A stretch of 49,441 bases of DNA, from the NCBI GenBank assembly GCA_025210475.1, contig JAOARW010000115.1:1-49441 (forward strand). Reading direction: 5' to 3'. This document shows positions 33,198 to 41,064 of the stretch, piece by piece. The translations under genes and the position numbers were made by a program. This DNA is from Carboxylicivirga sp. GTDB taxonomy: Bacteria > Bacteroidota > Bacteroidia > Bacteroidales > Marinilabiliaceae. Numbering within the stretch: the stretch's first letter is position 1; the number at the start of each line of letters is the position of its first letter. The notes under the pieces are model-generated. The model was not told where the DNA came from and searched no databases. It saw nothing but the letters and a program-made list of their open reading frames with translations.

Positions 33198-33404
33198 TCT
33201 TCTTGTTATTTCTTAGTCTGTCCCAATTACCAATTAATAGGCCAAAGGGGTTAAATATCAATTAGTCAGACAATAGAGTATTGTAAAGTGGGGTGGTGGT
33301 GTTCGTATTGGAACATAGCTATGTGCGATATCGGACAATCAGGACACTTTTAGCGTGTAAATAATTTTTTTACAATGTTTACCTTCATTCTTAATACGAC
33401 ATGC

Positions 33405-33412
33405 TATTTTTG
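33405..33412 (+). promoter_or_regulatory. Bacteroidota -7 promoter element (TATTTTTG)
   Basis: An exact match to TAnnTTTG, likely driving the DUF6452-DUF6048 unit and giving a leader of ~175 bases. No convincing -33 TTTG box is seen. Confidence 0.45.
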
Positions 33413-33430
33413 TAACAATGCTTTAATAAG

Positions 33431-33459
33431 CTGAGATCGAAGTTTAATGTCGAACTCAG
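33431..33459 (+). promoter_or_regulatory. Leader hairpin
   Basis: CTGAG-A-TCGA and TCGA-A-CTCAG arms enclose a 9-base loop, with one A-A mismatch. It lies about 20 bases downstream of the TATTTTTG element, so near the 5' end of the predicted transcript. Confidence 0.4.
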
Positions 33460-33488
33460 GTTAATACAAAATAGCGCCGGTTAGTTTT

Positions 33489-33596
33489 ATGGTGATGCAC
33501 AAGAATTATTTCAAAATTGATGAAGGAAAATTTCGTGCAGAAAAATGTTTAAATTGGCAAAAGACATTAAAGTGTTTGAATTGTAAAAAACGATGA
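33489..33596 (+). CDS. Candidate 35-aa leader peptide or small protein
   Basis: ATG at 33489, TGA at 33594-33596. The stop overlaps the ATG of the DUF6452 gene as ATGA. The peptide is basic, with three cysteines including a CLNC motif near its C-terminus. The overlap suggests translational coupling, but a chance ORF of this size is quite possible. Confidence 0.25.
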   Translation: MVMHKNYFKIDEGKFRAEKCLNWQKTLKCLNCKKR

Positions 33597-34090
33597 AAAT
33601 GAAAAATATAAGTGTGGCATTGGTTTTTGTCTTGATATTAATGACGATATCGTGCGAAAACAATACCCTGTGCCTTTCGGGGCAAAACGCGATTCAATCC
33701 GGATTTTATTCTGGTTTTGGTGGTGTTGAGTCAGATACCACTTTATCAGGTGTTTATCTTTGGGGGATTGACCCGATTGAAGGTGATACCATGTCGGTTA
33801 TGGTGGAGAATGAGACAATCAGTAAGATGTTTATGTCGACCGATGTTAACCGCGACAGTACTTGGTTTCTTCTGCGTGAGAAACGAATTGCAAGTGATAT
33901 TCAGGATACAATTTTGTTTATTTATGAACGTCAGCTGAATTACGTTTCGGGCGATTGCGGATTTACTTATAATTTAGAATTGGATACCGTCATTTATACT
34001 CAAGCTCTGATTGATTCAATAGTAATTGAATATTCATCGGTACTTTATAACGAAAACCTTGAAAATGTTAAGATATTTATTGAGCCTTAG
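33593..34090 (+). CDS. DUF6452 family lipoprotein
   Basis: A 165-aa predicted lipoprotein (signal MKMKNISVALVFVLILMTIS then Cys) of the Bacteroidota family DUF6452. It is beta-rich, with conserved-looking Cys pairs (NNTLCLSG and SGDCGFTY). It has no catalytic motif. The downstream DUF6048 gene starts inside it (26-base overlap), a pairing I recall as common in Bacteroidota. The function is unknown; the lipid anchor and the partner suggest an outer-membrane or periplasmic complex. Confidence 0.75.
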   Translation: MKMKNISVALVFVLILMTISCENNTLCLSGQNAIQSGFYSGFGGVESDTTLSGVYLWGIDPIEGDTMSVMVENETISKMFMSTDVNRDSTWFLLREKRIASDIQDTILFIYERQLNYVSGDCGFTYNLELDTVIYTQALIDSIVIEYSSVLYNENLENVKIFIEP

Positions 34091-34754
34091 TCTGTTTATG
34101 GTTTGTTTAGCCGCTTTTTCACAAAAAACGGATGAAGAATTAACAAAAGAAGAAAAGAAGCTGGCTAATAAAGGAAGACCCGGCCTATCGGTTGGGCTTG
34201 ACTTAAGTCCCTTTATCAATCACTTTTTTGCTGATGAGCGTTTTGGTGTGGAGGCAAATGCCAGGTATACCTTTAATCGTAAGTGGCAGGCGGTAGCTGA
34301 ACTTGGTTATGAAAATGTTGACCTCGATTCCGAAGCAATGAATTATACATCAAACGGCAGTTACCTAAGAGCTGGTCTTGATTATAATGTGTTTCGGGTT
34401 GAGGAGATTGGAAATAATGATAATATACTATTGGGATTTCGTTATGGTGTAGCCGTGCAGGAGCATAGTTGTCCGAGGTATACGGTAAAGGAAGAGTATT
34501 GGGGCAATTACAATGGTTCCTTTGGAGCATCAACAGTGGCTTCTCACTGGGGCGAGTTTGTTTTTGGCTTACGCTCCGAGTTGCTAAAGAATTTCTACAT
34601 GGGTTGGTCGGTTCGTTTTAAGTCGATCATTAACGTGGGTAAAGACAATGCTTTGGAGCCATATTCCATCCCGGGTTACGGAAGGAGGGACCGTTCTTCG
34701 AACCTTGGCTTTACTTATACACTTGAGTATTTTCTGCCATTTCGCAAAAAATAA
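34065..34754 (+). CDS. DUF6048 family outer-membrane-type protein
   Basis: A 229-aa exported protein. The start at 34065 (MLRYLLSLSLFMVCLAAFSQ) gives a good signal peptide and overlaps the DUF6452 gene by 26 bases; an upstream in-frame ATG at 34026 lacks one. After a charged stretch (KTDEELTKEEKKLANKG) come alternating amphipathic strands, a YTLEYFLPF C-terminal strand and many aromatics, consistent with a small outer-membrane beta barrel. It pairs with the DUF6452 lipoprotein. The function is unknown. Confidence 0.75.
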   Translation: MLRYLLSLSLFMVCLAAFSQKTDEELTKEEKKLANKGRPGLSVGLDLSPFINHFFADERFGVEANARYTFNRKWQAVAELGYENVDLDSEAMNYTSNGSYLRAGLDYNVFRVEEIGNNDNILLGFRYGVAVQEHSCPRYTVKEEYWGNYNGSFGASTVASHWGEFVFGLRSELLKNFYMGWSVRFKSIINVGKDNALEPYSIPGYGRRDRSSNLGFTYTLEYFLPFRKK

Positions 34755-34762
34755 AATTAGGA

Positions 34763-35701
34763 ATGAAACATACGCATCCCGACAATATTAATTGGCAAGA
34801 GGTAATAGAAGAAATAGCACATGAGGTAAAGCCATTGCTTAAGTCGGGCCATGTGGCCGACTATATACCTGAATTAGCCAATGTTGATGGGGATATATTT
34901 GGTTTTTCGCTTCACCTGTTAAATGGGCAGGAATTTTCTTGTGGCGAAGCACATAAACCGTTTTCCATTCAAAGTATTTCAAAGGTTTACAGTCTGACTA
35001 AGGCATTTGCCTTGCTAAAGGATGCACTGTGGGACCGGGTAGGAAAAGAGCCTTCCGGAAATCCTTTTAATTCATTGATTCAGTTAGAACATGAAAACGG
35101 TAAGCCGCGCAATCCTTTTATCAATGCAGGTGCCATTGTAGTGGCCGATTGTGTGGTAAGTAATACAAGTAATTCGGTAAATGGAATTTTGGATTATATT
35201 CGGGAGTTGAGTGGAAATAAGAAGATAGCTATTAACCAGGCCATGTTTCAATCCGAAAAGGCTTTCGGTCATCGGAATGCTGCTCTGGCACACTTCATGA
35301 AAAGTTATGGCAACATCGAATCATAAGTAGATGAGGTGTTGGATTTTTATTTTGGGCATTGCTCTGTTAATATGTCCTGTGCCGATGTGTCGCGATCTTT
35401 TTTGTATCTGGCTAATCATGGAGTTGATCCCATTAGTAATAAACGCTATTTATCAGCCAGTCAGGCCAAGCGTTTAAATGCCCTACTTCTTACTTGCGGA
35501 ACTTATGATGCGGCTGGTGATTTTGCATTTCGGGTAGGAATGCCTGGCAAAAGCGGGGTAGGAGGTGGTATTGCTGCCATCATTCCCGGATTATTATCGG
35601 TTTGTGTCTGGAGTCCGAGATTGGATAAATACGGAAACTCTCTGGCAGGTGTTAAAGCGCTTGAATTATTCACAACAAAAACTGGAATATCGATCTTCTA
35701 A
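34763..35701 (+). pseudogene. glsA: Glutaminase interrupted by one in-frame TAA
   Basis: A serine-dependent beta-lactamase-like glutaminase (glutamine to glutamate and ammonia) that would be about 312 aa. The first part (34763-35326, 187 aa) contains the active-site region PFSIQSISKVYSLT (SxxK) and NPFINAGAIV. It ends with GNIES at a TAA (35324-35326). Reading continues in the same frame without a gap as VDEVLDFYFGHCSVNMSC through GMPGKSGVGGGIAAIIPG to the normal end at 35701. A single-base change of a sense codon such as GAA, CAA or AAA explains it; there is no frameshift. The second half also has an ATG at 35336. A sequencing error or stop readthrough are alternatives. Confidence 0.88.
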
Positions 35702-35714
35702 ATATTTGTAAGAT

Positions 35715-36149
35715 ATGATTGCTAAAGCCTTTACAAATGCAGGTCAGTTTATTTTAAGATATGGATTAGCCATAGCTTTTATTTGGTTGGGCCTTATGAA
35801 GTTGAAAAACAGCGAAGCCGATTACCTGAAGCAAATATTGGCCAATTCTGCTCTGTTTAAGTGGTTGCTAAAATATTTAACCTCATACGCCTTTTCGCAG
35901 GTTGTGGCTTATCTGCAAATAATTATTGGGGTATTAATTGCATTAAAACCAGTGGCTCGCAAGCTTTCATTTTGGGGTGGTATACTGGCTTCTGTCGTAT
36001 TGCTCTTAAGTGTGGCAAGTTTGTTTACATCAACTTTTGTGTGGCAGTCACCGTATGGTTTTCCTGAACTTTCAAAGTTAGGACAAAGCATATTAAAAGA
36101 TGTTGTTTTGCTGGGTGCAGCCATGTGGTGTGTGGGCGATTCAAAATAA
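35715..36149 (+). CDS. DUF417 (YkgB/RclC-like) inner-membrane protein
   Basis: A 144-aa protein with four hydrophobic segments (~10-28, 58-78, 84-104, 122-140), resembling the DUF417 family, which includes E. coli RclC. The family signature near the C-terminus is seen in YGFPELSKLGQSILKDVVLLGAA. RclC has been linked to reactive chlorine resistance in E. coli, but no rcl regulator or reductase is nearby, so that role is not assumed. It starts 13 bases after the glutaminase stop and ends ~26 bases before the LOG gene, so it may be cotranscribed with both. Confidence 0.78.
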   Translation: MIAKAFTNAGQFILRYGLAIAFIWLGLMKLKNSEADYLKQILANSALFKWLLKYLTSYAFSQVVAYLQIIIGVLIALKPVARKLSFWGGILASVVLLLSVASLFTSTFVWQSPYGFPELSKLGQSILKDVVLLGAAMWCVGDSK

Positions 36150-36175
36150 AAAGAAATTGGATTAATAAAGATAAT

Positions 36176-36757
36176 ATGGAGAATGTAACTGTTTTTTGTG
36201 CTTCGAGTCCAAAGGTGAATGAGGACTTTCTTGTTGAGGCAGAAAAACTGGCTGAAGAGTTGGTAGCCAATGATTATGGCATTGTGTATGGAGGAGGAGC
36301 TGTTGGCTTAATGGGGCGGTTGGCCAATAGAGCATTGGAGCTTAATGGAAGGGTGAAAGGTGTTATTCCTCATTTTATGGTTGAGGTTGAATGGGAGCAT
36401 AAAGGTGTGAGTGATATGATTCATGTTGAATCCATGGCTGAACGTAAACATATTCTTATCGAAGAGAGCGGTGCTATTGTAGTATTGGCCGGTGGAATCG
36501 GCACCCTGGAGGAATTGTTCGAAGTGTTGTCGCTAAAAAAGCTGGGTAAAGTAAGACACCCGATCATCATTGTTAATACCAATGGATATTTTAATCCGAT
36601 GATTGAGATGTTGGAGTCCATGATTGATGAAAACTTTATGCGACAGGAGCATGCAGCATTATGGCATGTAGTTAATACATCGGGAGAGGTGTGCGAGGCA
36701 TTGAGGAATTTACCCGAATGGAGCGATAATGCCATTAAGTTTGCTGCTGTGGAGTAA
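36176..36757 (+). CDS. LOG-family (TIGR00730) Rossmann-fold nucleotide hydrolase
   Basis: A 193-aa protein of the LOG family, whose studied members release free cytokinin-type bases from nucleoside 5'-monophosphates. The start at 36176 (MENVTVFCASSPKV) is chosen over an in-frame upstream start at 36125. The motifs are YGGGAVGLMG, AERKHILIEESGAIVVLAGGIGTLEELFE and the terminal helices. The family's PGGxGTxxE reads AGGIGTLEE here, a Pro to Ala change; the catalytic Glu and Arg (ERK) remain. Substrate prediction is weak in bacteria outside plant associates. Confidence 0.87.
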   Translation: MENVTVFCASSPKVNEDFLVEAEKLAEELVANDYGIVYGGGAVGLMGRLANRALELNGRVKGVIPHFMVEVEWEHKGVSDMIHVESMAERKHILIEESGAIVVLAGGIGTLEELFEVLSLKKLGKVRHPIIIVNTNGYFNPMIEMLESMIDENFMRQEHAALWHVVNTSGEVCEALRNLPEWSDNAIKFAAVE

Positions 36758-36804
36758 TGTAGGATGCCTTATAATTTTAACTACTTTTGTCAAAACGTCT
36801 TTTA

Positions 36805-37848
36805 ATGGGGGAAGTACACTTGATAAATCAGGAGGTTCAAAGTTCGGAAATGCAGCAGGTTGTATCTCAGGATAGTTTGGCTACAAGCAAAAGTTTGCGC
36901 ACTCCCATTCAGCAAGTCGAAGTTAAGCAACCTCGTTACCTGCAGGTTCAGAGAAAGAAAACGGTGCCTAAGATTACGTATCGGAAATGGAGTGAGAGTG
37001 ATTCGGTTTATTTTAACCTGAAACCGGCCGATGGGAGAGATCTTTATTGGGGAAAGAATGTTGGTGATGTTTCGCATGTTGAGCTTGTTGAACCTCCGAA
37101 AGATGTTGAGGAACGAATTGAAGTTGATACGGTAGTGCAGGCAAAACAAATTCCAGTAATTGTTCAGGAGTCAAAACCAGCCGTATTGCGCAAAGCATCC
37201 CCTTTTGAAGATTCCAAGGACTGGTTATCGGGATTTATTATTTTGGCGTTGATCATTGCCGGTGTTGTAAAACTTACGGCTGGTAAGTATCTCAGCGATT
37301 TGTTCTCCTCTGTTCGTTTTCAGCAATCGGCATCAAAATTATTTTCCACGGCCAATTTGCAAAATGAAAAACCATCGTGGGCGCTCAATGTCTTGTTTTT
37401 CCTAAGCACTTCGATGCTTATATTTGAATTTGCACATATTGGAGGGAAAAGTCCTGAGCAATTGAGCGATCCTGTTTTTTTCATGATTGTCATTGCCGGA
37501 ATTATTGGATATTTTTCTCTAAAAACAATACTTTATCGCTTTGTGGCATTTGTTTTTGATTCGGAGCAGGCCACCAAAGAGTACCTTTTTAATGCCAATA
37601 TGTTGAGTAAAGTGTTCGGATTGGCTTGTTTACCCATTGTTTCCATTGTTCCGTTTGTAGATAACTTAACGGCCGGATTCCTTATAAAGGCTGGGATTGT
37701 GCTGTTTATTGTGATGTATATAATCCAATTACTTCGAGGTGCAAAAATAATTTTACACAGCCCGCTTTCAATTTTTTATATGTTTTTGTACTTTTGTGCC
37801 CTAGAAATTTTACCCTTGTCAATACTTATTAAAGTAATGATATACTAG
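36805..37848 (+). CDS. DUF4271 family membrane protein
   Basis: The start at 36805 (ATG, MGEVHLINQ) is preferred to a TTG at 36787. The 347-aa protein has a ~120-residue polar N-terminus with Val/Gln/Lys-rich low-complexity stretches, then about six transmembrane segments between ~135 and 345 (WLSGFIILALIIAGVVKLT, ALNVLFFLSTSMLIFEFA and others). The membrane part matches the Bacteroidota family DUF4271. It lies directly upstream of hemD, the order I recall from other Bacteroidales. The function is unknown. Confidence 0.8.
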   Translation: MGEVHLINQEVQSSEMQQVVSQDSLATSKSLRTPIQQVEVKQPRYLQVQRKKTVPKITYRKWSESDSVYFNLKPADGRDLYWGKNVGDVSHVELVEPPKDVEERIEVDTVVQAKQIPVIVQESKPAVLRKASPFEDSKDWLSGFIILALIIAGVVKLTAGKYLSDLFSSVRFQQSASKLFSTANLQNEKPSWALNVLFFLSTSMLIFEFAHIGGKSPEQLSDPVFFMIVIAGIIGYFSLKTILYRFVAFVFDSEQATKEYLFNANMLSKVFGLACLPIVSIVPFVDNLTAGFLIKAGIVLFIVMYIIQLLRGAKIILHSPLSIFYMFLYFCALEILPLSILIKVMIY

Positions 37849-37896
37849 GGAATAGTAAATGAGGTAAAGGTTTAGTTGAATTTAAATTGAAGAACA

Positions 37897-38646
37897 TTGA
37901 AGATTAAAAGAATCCTGGTTTCACAACCCAAACCCTCAACACCCAAATCCCCCTACTTTGATTTGGCTGAAAAAAGTAATCTGAAAATTGATTTCAGACC
38001 TTTTATTCAGGTAGAAGCGGTTCCTGCGAAGGAGTTTAGACAGCAAAAGGTTAACATCCTTGACCACACGGCCGTCATTTTTACAAGTAGAACAGCCATT
38101 GATCATTACTTCCGCATTGCCGAAGAAATGAGAATTACGGTGCCGGATACAATGAAGTATTTTTGTATCTCGGAAGCTACAGCTTTCTATTTGCAGAAAT
38201 ACATTGTTTACAGGAAACGTAAAATTTTCCATTCAACAGGTAGGTTTGCTGACTTAGCGGATGTTGTGAAGAAACATAAAGATGAGAATTTCTTAGTGCC
38301 ACTTTCGGATATTCATAAGCAGGAAATCCCAACTTTATTAAACAAAGCGAAAGTAAAGTACTCAAAAGCTATTCTGTATCGTACCGTTAGCAGCGATTTG
38401 AGCGACTTAAAGGATGTCAACTACGATGTGTTGGTTTTCTTTAGCCCGTCAGGAATTGCATCGTTGATGCAGAATTTCCCTGATTTTGTTCAGAACGATA
38501 CCAAAATTGCATCTTTCGGGCCGGCTACAGCTAAAGCGGTTAAAGATGCCGGTTTAAGACTGGATATTCAGGCACCGATGCCACAGGCACCTTCAATGAC
38601 AATGGCATTGGAGCAGTACATTAAAAAGTACAATAAAGGAAAATAA
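37897..38646 (+). CDS. hemD: Uroporphyrinogen-III synthase (HemD-like), TTG start
   Basis: A 249-aa protein of the HemD superfamily, which cyclises hydroxymethylbilane to uroporphyrinogen III in tetrapyrrole synthesis. The start is a TTG at 37897: MKIKRILVSQPKPSTPKSPY begins exactly as other Bacteroidota homologues do, and there is no ATG in frame before residue ~70. Typical parts are AVIFTSRTAIDHYFR, FSPSGIASLMQNFP and IASFGPATAKAVKDAGL. It lies between DUF4271 and rnpA. Other heme genes are not in the window, so a role in heme synthesis rests on family alone. It is followed by a terminator at 38668. Confidence 0.88.
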   Translation: MKIKRILVSQPKPSTPKSPYFDLAEKSNLKIDFRPFIQVEAVPAKEFRQQKVNILDHTAVIFTSRTAIDHYFRIAEEMRITVPDTMKYFCISEATAFYLQKYIVYRKRKIFHSTGRFADLADVVKKHKDENFLVPLSDIHKQEIPTLLNKAKVKYSKAILYRTVSSDLSDLKDVNYDVLVFFSPSGIASLMQNFPDFVQNDTKIASFGPATAKAVKDAGLRLDIQAPMPQAPSMTMALEQYIKKYNKGK

Positions 38647-38667
38647 CATAAACAGCCGAGGCTGGTT

Positions 38668-38702
38668 AATCCTCTTTGTCTTTGGCAGAGAGGATTTTTT
38701 TA
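38668..38702 (+). terminator. Rho-independent terminator between hemD and rnpA
   Basis: AATCCTCT and AGAGGATT arms, followed by TTTTTTT. It ends 10 bases before the rnpA ATG, so rnpA must be read through it or start from a promoter inside it. Confidence 0.75.
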
Positions 38703-38711
38703 TCTTACTAA

Positions 38712-39107
38712 ATGGAACAACGATTTACCTTTCAAAAGAATGAGCGTTTGTGCAGTCGCACAACCATTCAGGAATTATTCACCAAAGGAAAATCAATTGT
38801 CAAATACCCTTTTCGGGTAAGCTATCTTCCCTTGGAATCGGAAGATCCGGTGCATGCAAAAATACTTATTAGTGTTTCAAAAAAGCGATTTAAGCGGGCC
38901 TATAAAAGGAATCGTTTAAAACGCCTGACACGTGAAGCTTATCGTTTAAATAAGCACGGTTTATTGGAAACGCTTGATGCATCAAAGAAACAATACGCCA
39001 TCGCATTTATATACTTACCTACCGAATTATTAAGTTATGATGCGGTTGAAAAGGGCATGAAAAAGGCCCTTAATAAATTGAAGAAGGAATTATCAGAAGA
39101 TGCTTAA
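38712..39107 (+). CDS. rnpA: Ribonuclease P protein component
   Basis: The protein subunit of RNase P, which matures tRNA 5' ends with the rnpB RNA (not in the window). At 131 aa it is slightly longer than the ~115-aa standard. The family's basic signature RNR motif is visible in KKRFKRAYKRNRLKRLTREAY, with FTFQKNERLCSRTTIQELF at the start. Its stop overlaps the yidD start by 8 bases. The rnpA-yidD order is widely conserved; rpmH is not adjacent here. Confidence 0.95.
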   Translation: MEQRFTFQKNERLCSRTTIQELFTKGKSIVKYPFRVSYLPLESEDPVHAKILISVSKKRFKRAYKRNRLKRLTREAYRLNKHGLLETLDASKKQYAIAFIYLPTELLSYDAVEKGMKKALNKLKKELSEDA

Positions 39108-39372
39108 GCAGAGCGCTCCATATCGAATAATTAAATGGCTGCTTGATTTAATTAAAAGCGGCCTGGTGGCGTTATTGCTGATTCCTGTTAAGCTTTATCA
39201 ATGGTTTATTTCACCGGTTATAGGGGCATCGTGTCGCTATACCCCCACCTGTTCGCAGTATACAGTTGAAGCCCTCAAAAAACATGGGCCTTTTAAAGGT
39301 TTATATTTATCTATTAAGCGCATTCTAAGCTGCAATCCTTGGGGTGGTCATGGTCATGATCCGGTACCCTGA
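39100..39372 (+). CDS. yidD: Membrane protein insertion efficiency factor YidD
   Basis: A 90-aa membrane-associated protein thought to help YidC-dependent insertion. The family signature is present: GASCRYTPTCSQYTVEALKKHGPFKG and ILSCNPWGGHGHDPVP. The N-terminal amphipathic helix (~8-35) would attach it to the inner membrane. The start at 39100 overlaps rnpA by 8 bases, as in most genomes. Confidence 0.95.
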   Translation: MLKQSAPYRIIKWLLDLIKSGLVALLLIPVKLYQWFISPVIGASCRYTPTCSQYTVEALKKHGPFKGLYLSIKRILSCNPWGGHGHDPVP

Positions 39373-39425
39373 TTGGAGCTTATTTTATTTTTATTATATT
39401 GCCAAGGTTTCTAATTAATTGCGTA

Positions 39426-39881
39426 ATGATGAAGAGGTATTTGTTAAGTCTGGCTTTTGTATTGATATCGGTTGTTTCTTTTGGTCAGAAGAATACAAAA
39501 GTGGTGGGAACCTGGTTGACACAGGATGGTGATTCGAAGGTACAGATTACTCAGAATAATGACGGTTCTTTCAATGGCGAAATCATTTGGTTAAAAGAAC
39601 CGACAGAGGATGACGGTAGTGATAAGCTGGATAAGAATAATCCGGATGAAAATCTTCAGAAAAGGAAAATCATTGGCCTGAAGCTTTTGAACGATTTCAA
39701 ATTTGATGAGAAAGAATCGGAGTGGTCCGATGGTACCATCTACGATCCCAAGAGTGGAAATACTTATAAATGTTACATGTGGTTCGATGGCAACCCCAAT
39801 AAACTGAATGTAAAAGGCTACATTGGATTTTCGCTGATTGGCAAGAAAGTAAGCTGGACGAGGGTAGTGGGAGAAGCCTAA
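39426..39881 (+). CDS. DUF2147 domain secreted protein
   Basis: A 151-aa exported protein (start at 39426, MMKRYLLSLAFVLISVVSFGQ; a TTG at 39399 is rejected). The mature part matches DUF2147: VVGTWLTQDGDSKVQITQN, GEIIWLKEP, GTIYDPKSGNTYKCYMWF and GYIGFSLIGKKVSWTRV, a small beta-barrel domain common in Proteobacteria and Bacteroidota. It is 53 bases after yidD. Its stop overlaps the stop of the convergent lipid A deacylase by 4 bases. The function is unestablished. Confidence 0.85.
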   Translation: MMKRYLLSLAFVLISVVSFGQKNTKVVGTWLTQDGDSKVQITQNNDGSFNGEIIWLKEPTEDDGSDKLDKNNPDENLQKRKIIGLKLLNDFKFDEKESEWSDGTIYDPKSGNTYKCYMWFDGNPNKLNVKGYIGFSLIGKKVSWTRVVGEA

Positions 39882-40960
39882 AATTTAAATCCCACCTGAA
39901 TCGACAAAAAGTCGGCAACACGGCCATGAGCTTTCAGGTTGATGCCGGCTATCATTCCTGAATTAAAGTTATACCGCAGGTAATAATTCTGTAAAAGTAA
40001 ATTGGGGGCCTGATCGCCTTGAATAACATAGATGCCAAGTTGCTGCCCAAAGCCTAAGCGGCCCAATAAAAATTCATTACCAAATAAAGGGGCAATACTC
40101 CATTTTTCCTTATTATCAGTGTCGGATGGCGATTGTTGATATTCATTAAACAACGTGATTGTTAAGGCATTAATTCTTGATACCTGCCAACTACGGTTAA
40201 TCATTAAGGTGGCAACGTGTAAATTATTTGTGTTGGTGGTGTCTTCCTTGAGCGAGTAACCGGCAATTATTTCATATTGCTTTTTCTTTGTATAAGTATG
40301 CAGTTTTTGGCGAGGTGGGATTCTGTAACTGTTGTTGGTAAATTCCATGCCGATGCCGAAAACAGGATAGTTAATGCCCAGGTTGGGTTGTCGAATCCCA
40401 CCATTGGATATGTGTTGGAATGAGAGGCTGGTTTTTAAAGCCAATTGTTTGGTAAAGTAATAGTATATGGTAGATCCGGCATACAGAGGAAAGGCTAAGT
40501 TTGTACTGTAAGTCAGATTTTGAGGATTGGATATTTCATCATAAGGATTACTCATATAAGCCAATCCTGCTCCCAGTTTTATTGAGAATCGCCATTGACC
40601 GTACGACTCCAAAAAGGGTTCAATATAACCAATGCCCGTTATGGCATAACCCAAATCCTCGTGGTTAAAATTGACGTAATTAATTCCTGCGCCCCACTTG
40701 ATAAACGTTCCAAACGTTTCACGAATCTGTTCTTTTAATAATAGCTGACTAAATTCCAGCTCTACACCAATAGGATGAGTATCGTTATAAGGGTATAATG
40801 ATTTTGTATGAACCTGAAATTGTCCGGCATAGCTAGTAATGCCCATAAAAAATGGCTTATCCGACTGGTTAGTCTGGGCTTTTAAGCTTATTGAATTAAG
40901 CATAATGTAGCACCAGAAGACATATAATCCTATTCTTAATGAATGATAATATCTGTTCAT
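39878..40960 (-). CDS. Acyloxyacyl hydrolase / PagL-like lipid A deacylase
   Basis: A 360-aa predicted outer-membrane beta barrel with a signal peptide ending near SLKAQ (~29). The PagL-type catalytic motif is in SFQHISNGGIRQPNLG, with His183 and Ser185 plus Asn186, and the barrel strands around it. PagL removes an acyl chain from lipid A. The Bacteroidota form is about twice the length of Pseudomonas PagL, with an extra C-terminal half of strands (ending IQVGFKF, an outer-membrane-type terminus). The gene stands alone on the minus strand, convergent with DUF2147. Confidence 0.85.
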   Translation of the reverse strand: MNRYYHSLRIGLYVFWCYIMLNSISLKAQTNQSDKPFFMGITSYAGQFQVHTKSLYPYNDTHPIGVELEFSQLLLKEQIRETFGTFIKWGAGINYVNFNHEDLGYAITGIGYIEPFLESYGQWRFSIKLGAGLAYMSNPYDEISNPQNLTYSTNLAFPLYAGSTIYYYFTKQLALKTSLSFQHISNGGIRQPNLGINYPVFGIGMEFTNNSYRIPPRQKLHTYTKKKQYEIIAGYSLKEDTTNTNNLHVATLMINRSWQVSRINALTITLFNEYQQSPSDTDNKEKWSIAPLFGNEFLLGRLGFGQQLGIYVIQGDQAPNLLLQNYYLRYNFNSGMIAGINLKAHGRVADFLSIQVGFKF

Positions 40961-41035
40961 TTAGCCCAATATAAGACATAAAACAGTTATTTTCCCGATA
41001 AAAATCTTTTTAGGTTCTTTTTTTTAGACGTACTT

Positions 41036-41053
41036 TTAAGGAGGTTACCTTAA
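41036..41053 (+). promoter_or_regulatory. Inverted repeat with buried consensus Shine-Dalgarno
   Basis: TTAAGG, loop AGGTTA, CCTTAA. The left arm and loop contain AAGGAGGT, a perfect anti-SD complement, but it ends 19 bases before the ATG at 41065, too far for ordinary initiation. It could be a translational switch or a protein-binding site. Confidence 0.35.
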
Positions 41054-41064
41054 GTAAAAGAATC

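Larger units (their letters stand above)
33198..33488. other. Divergent intergenic region with promoter and leader hairpin
   Basis: It lies between the M16 operon (minus) and the DUF6452 gene (plus). It contains a palindrome ACATAGCTATGT (33313-33324), a TATTTTTG -7 element (33405-33412) and a leader hairpin (33431-33459). No open frame of note until the small ORF at 33489. Confidence 0.5.
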
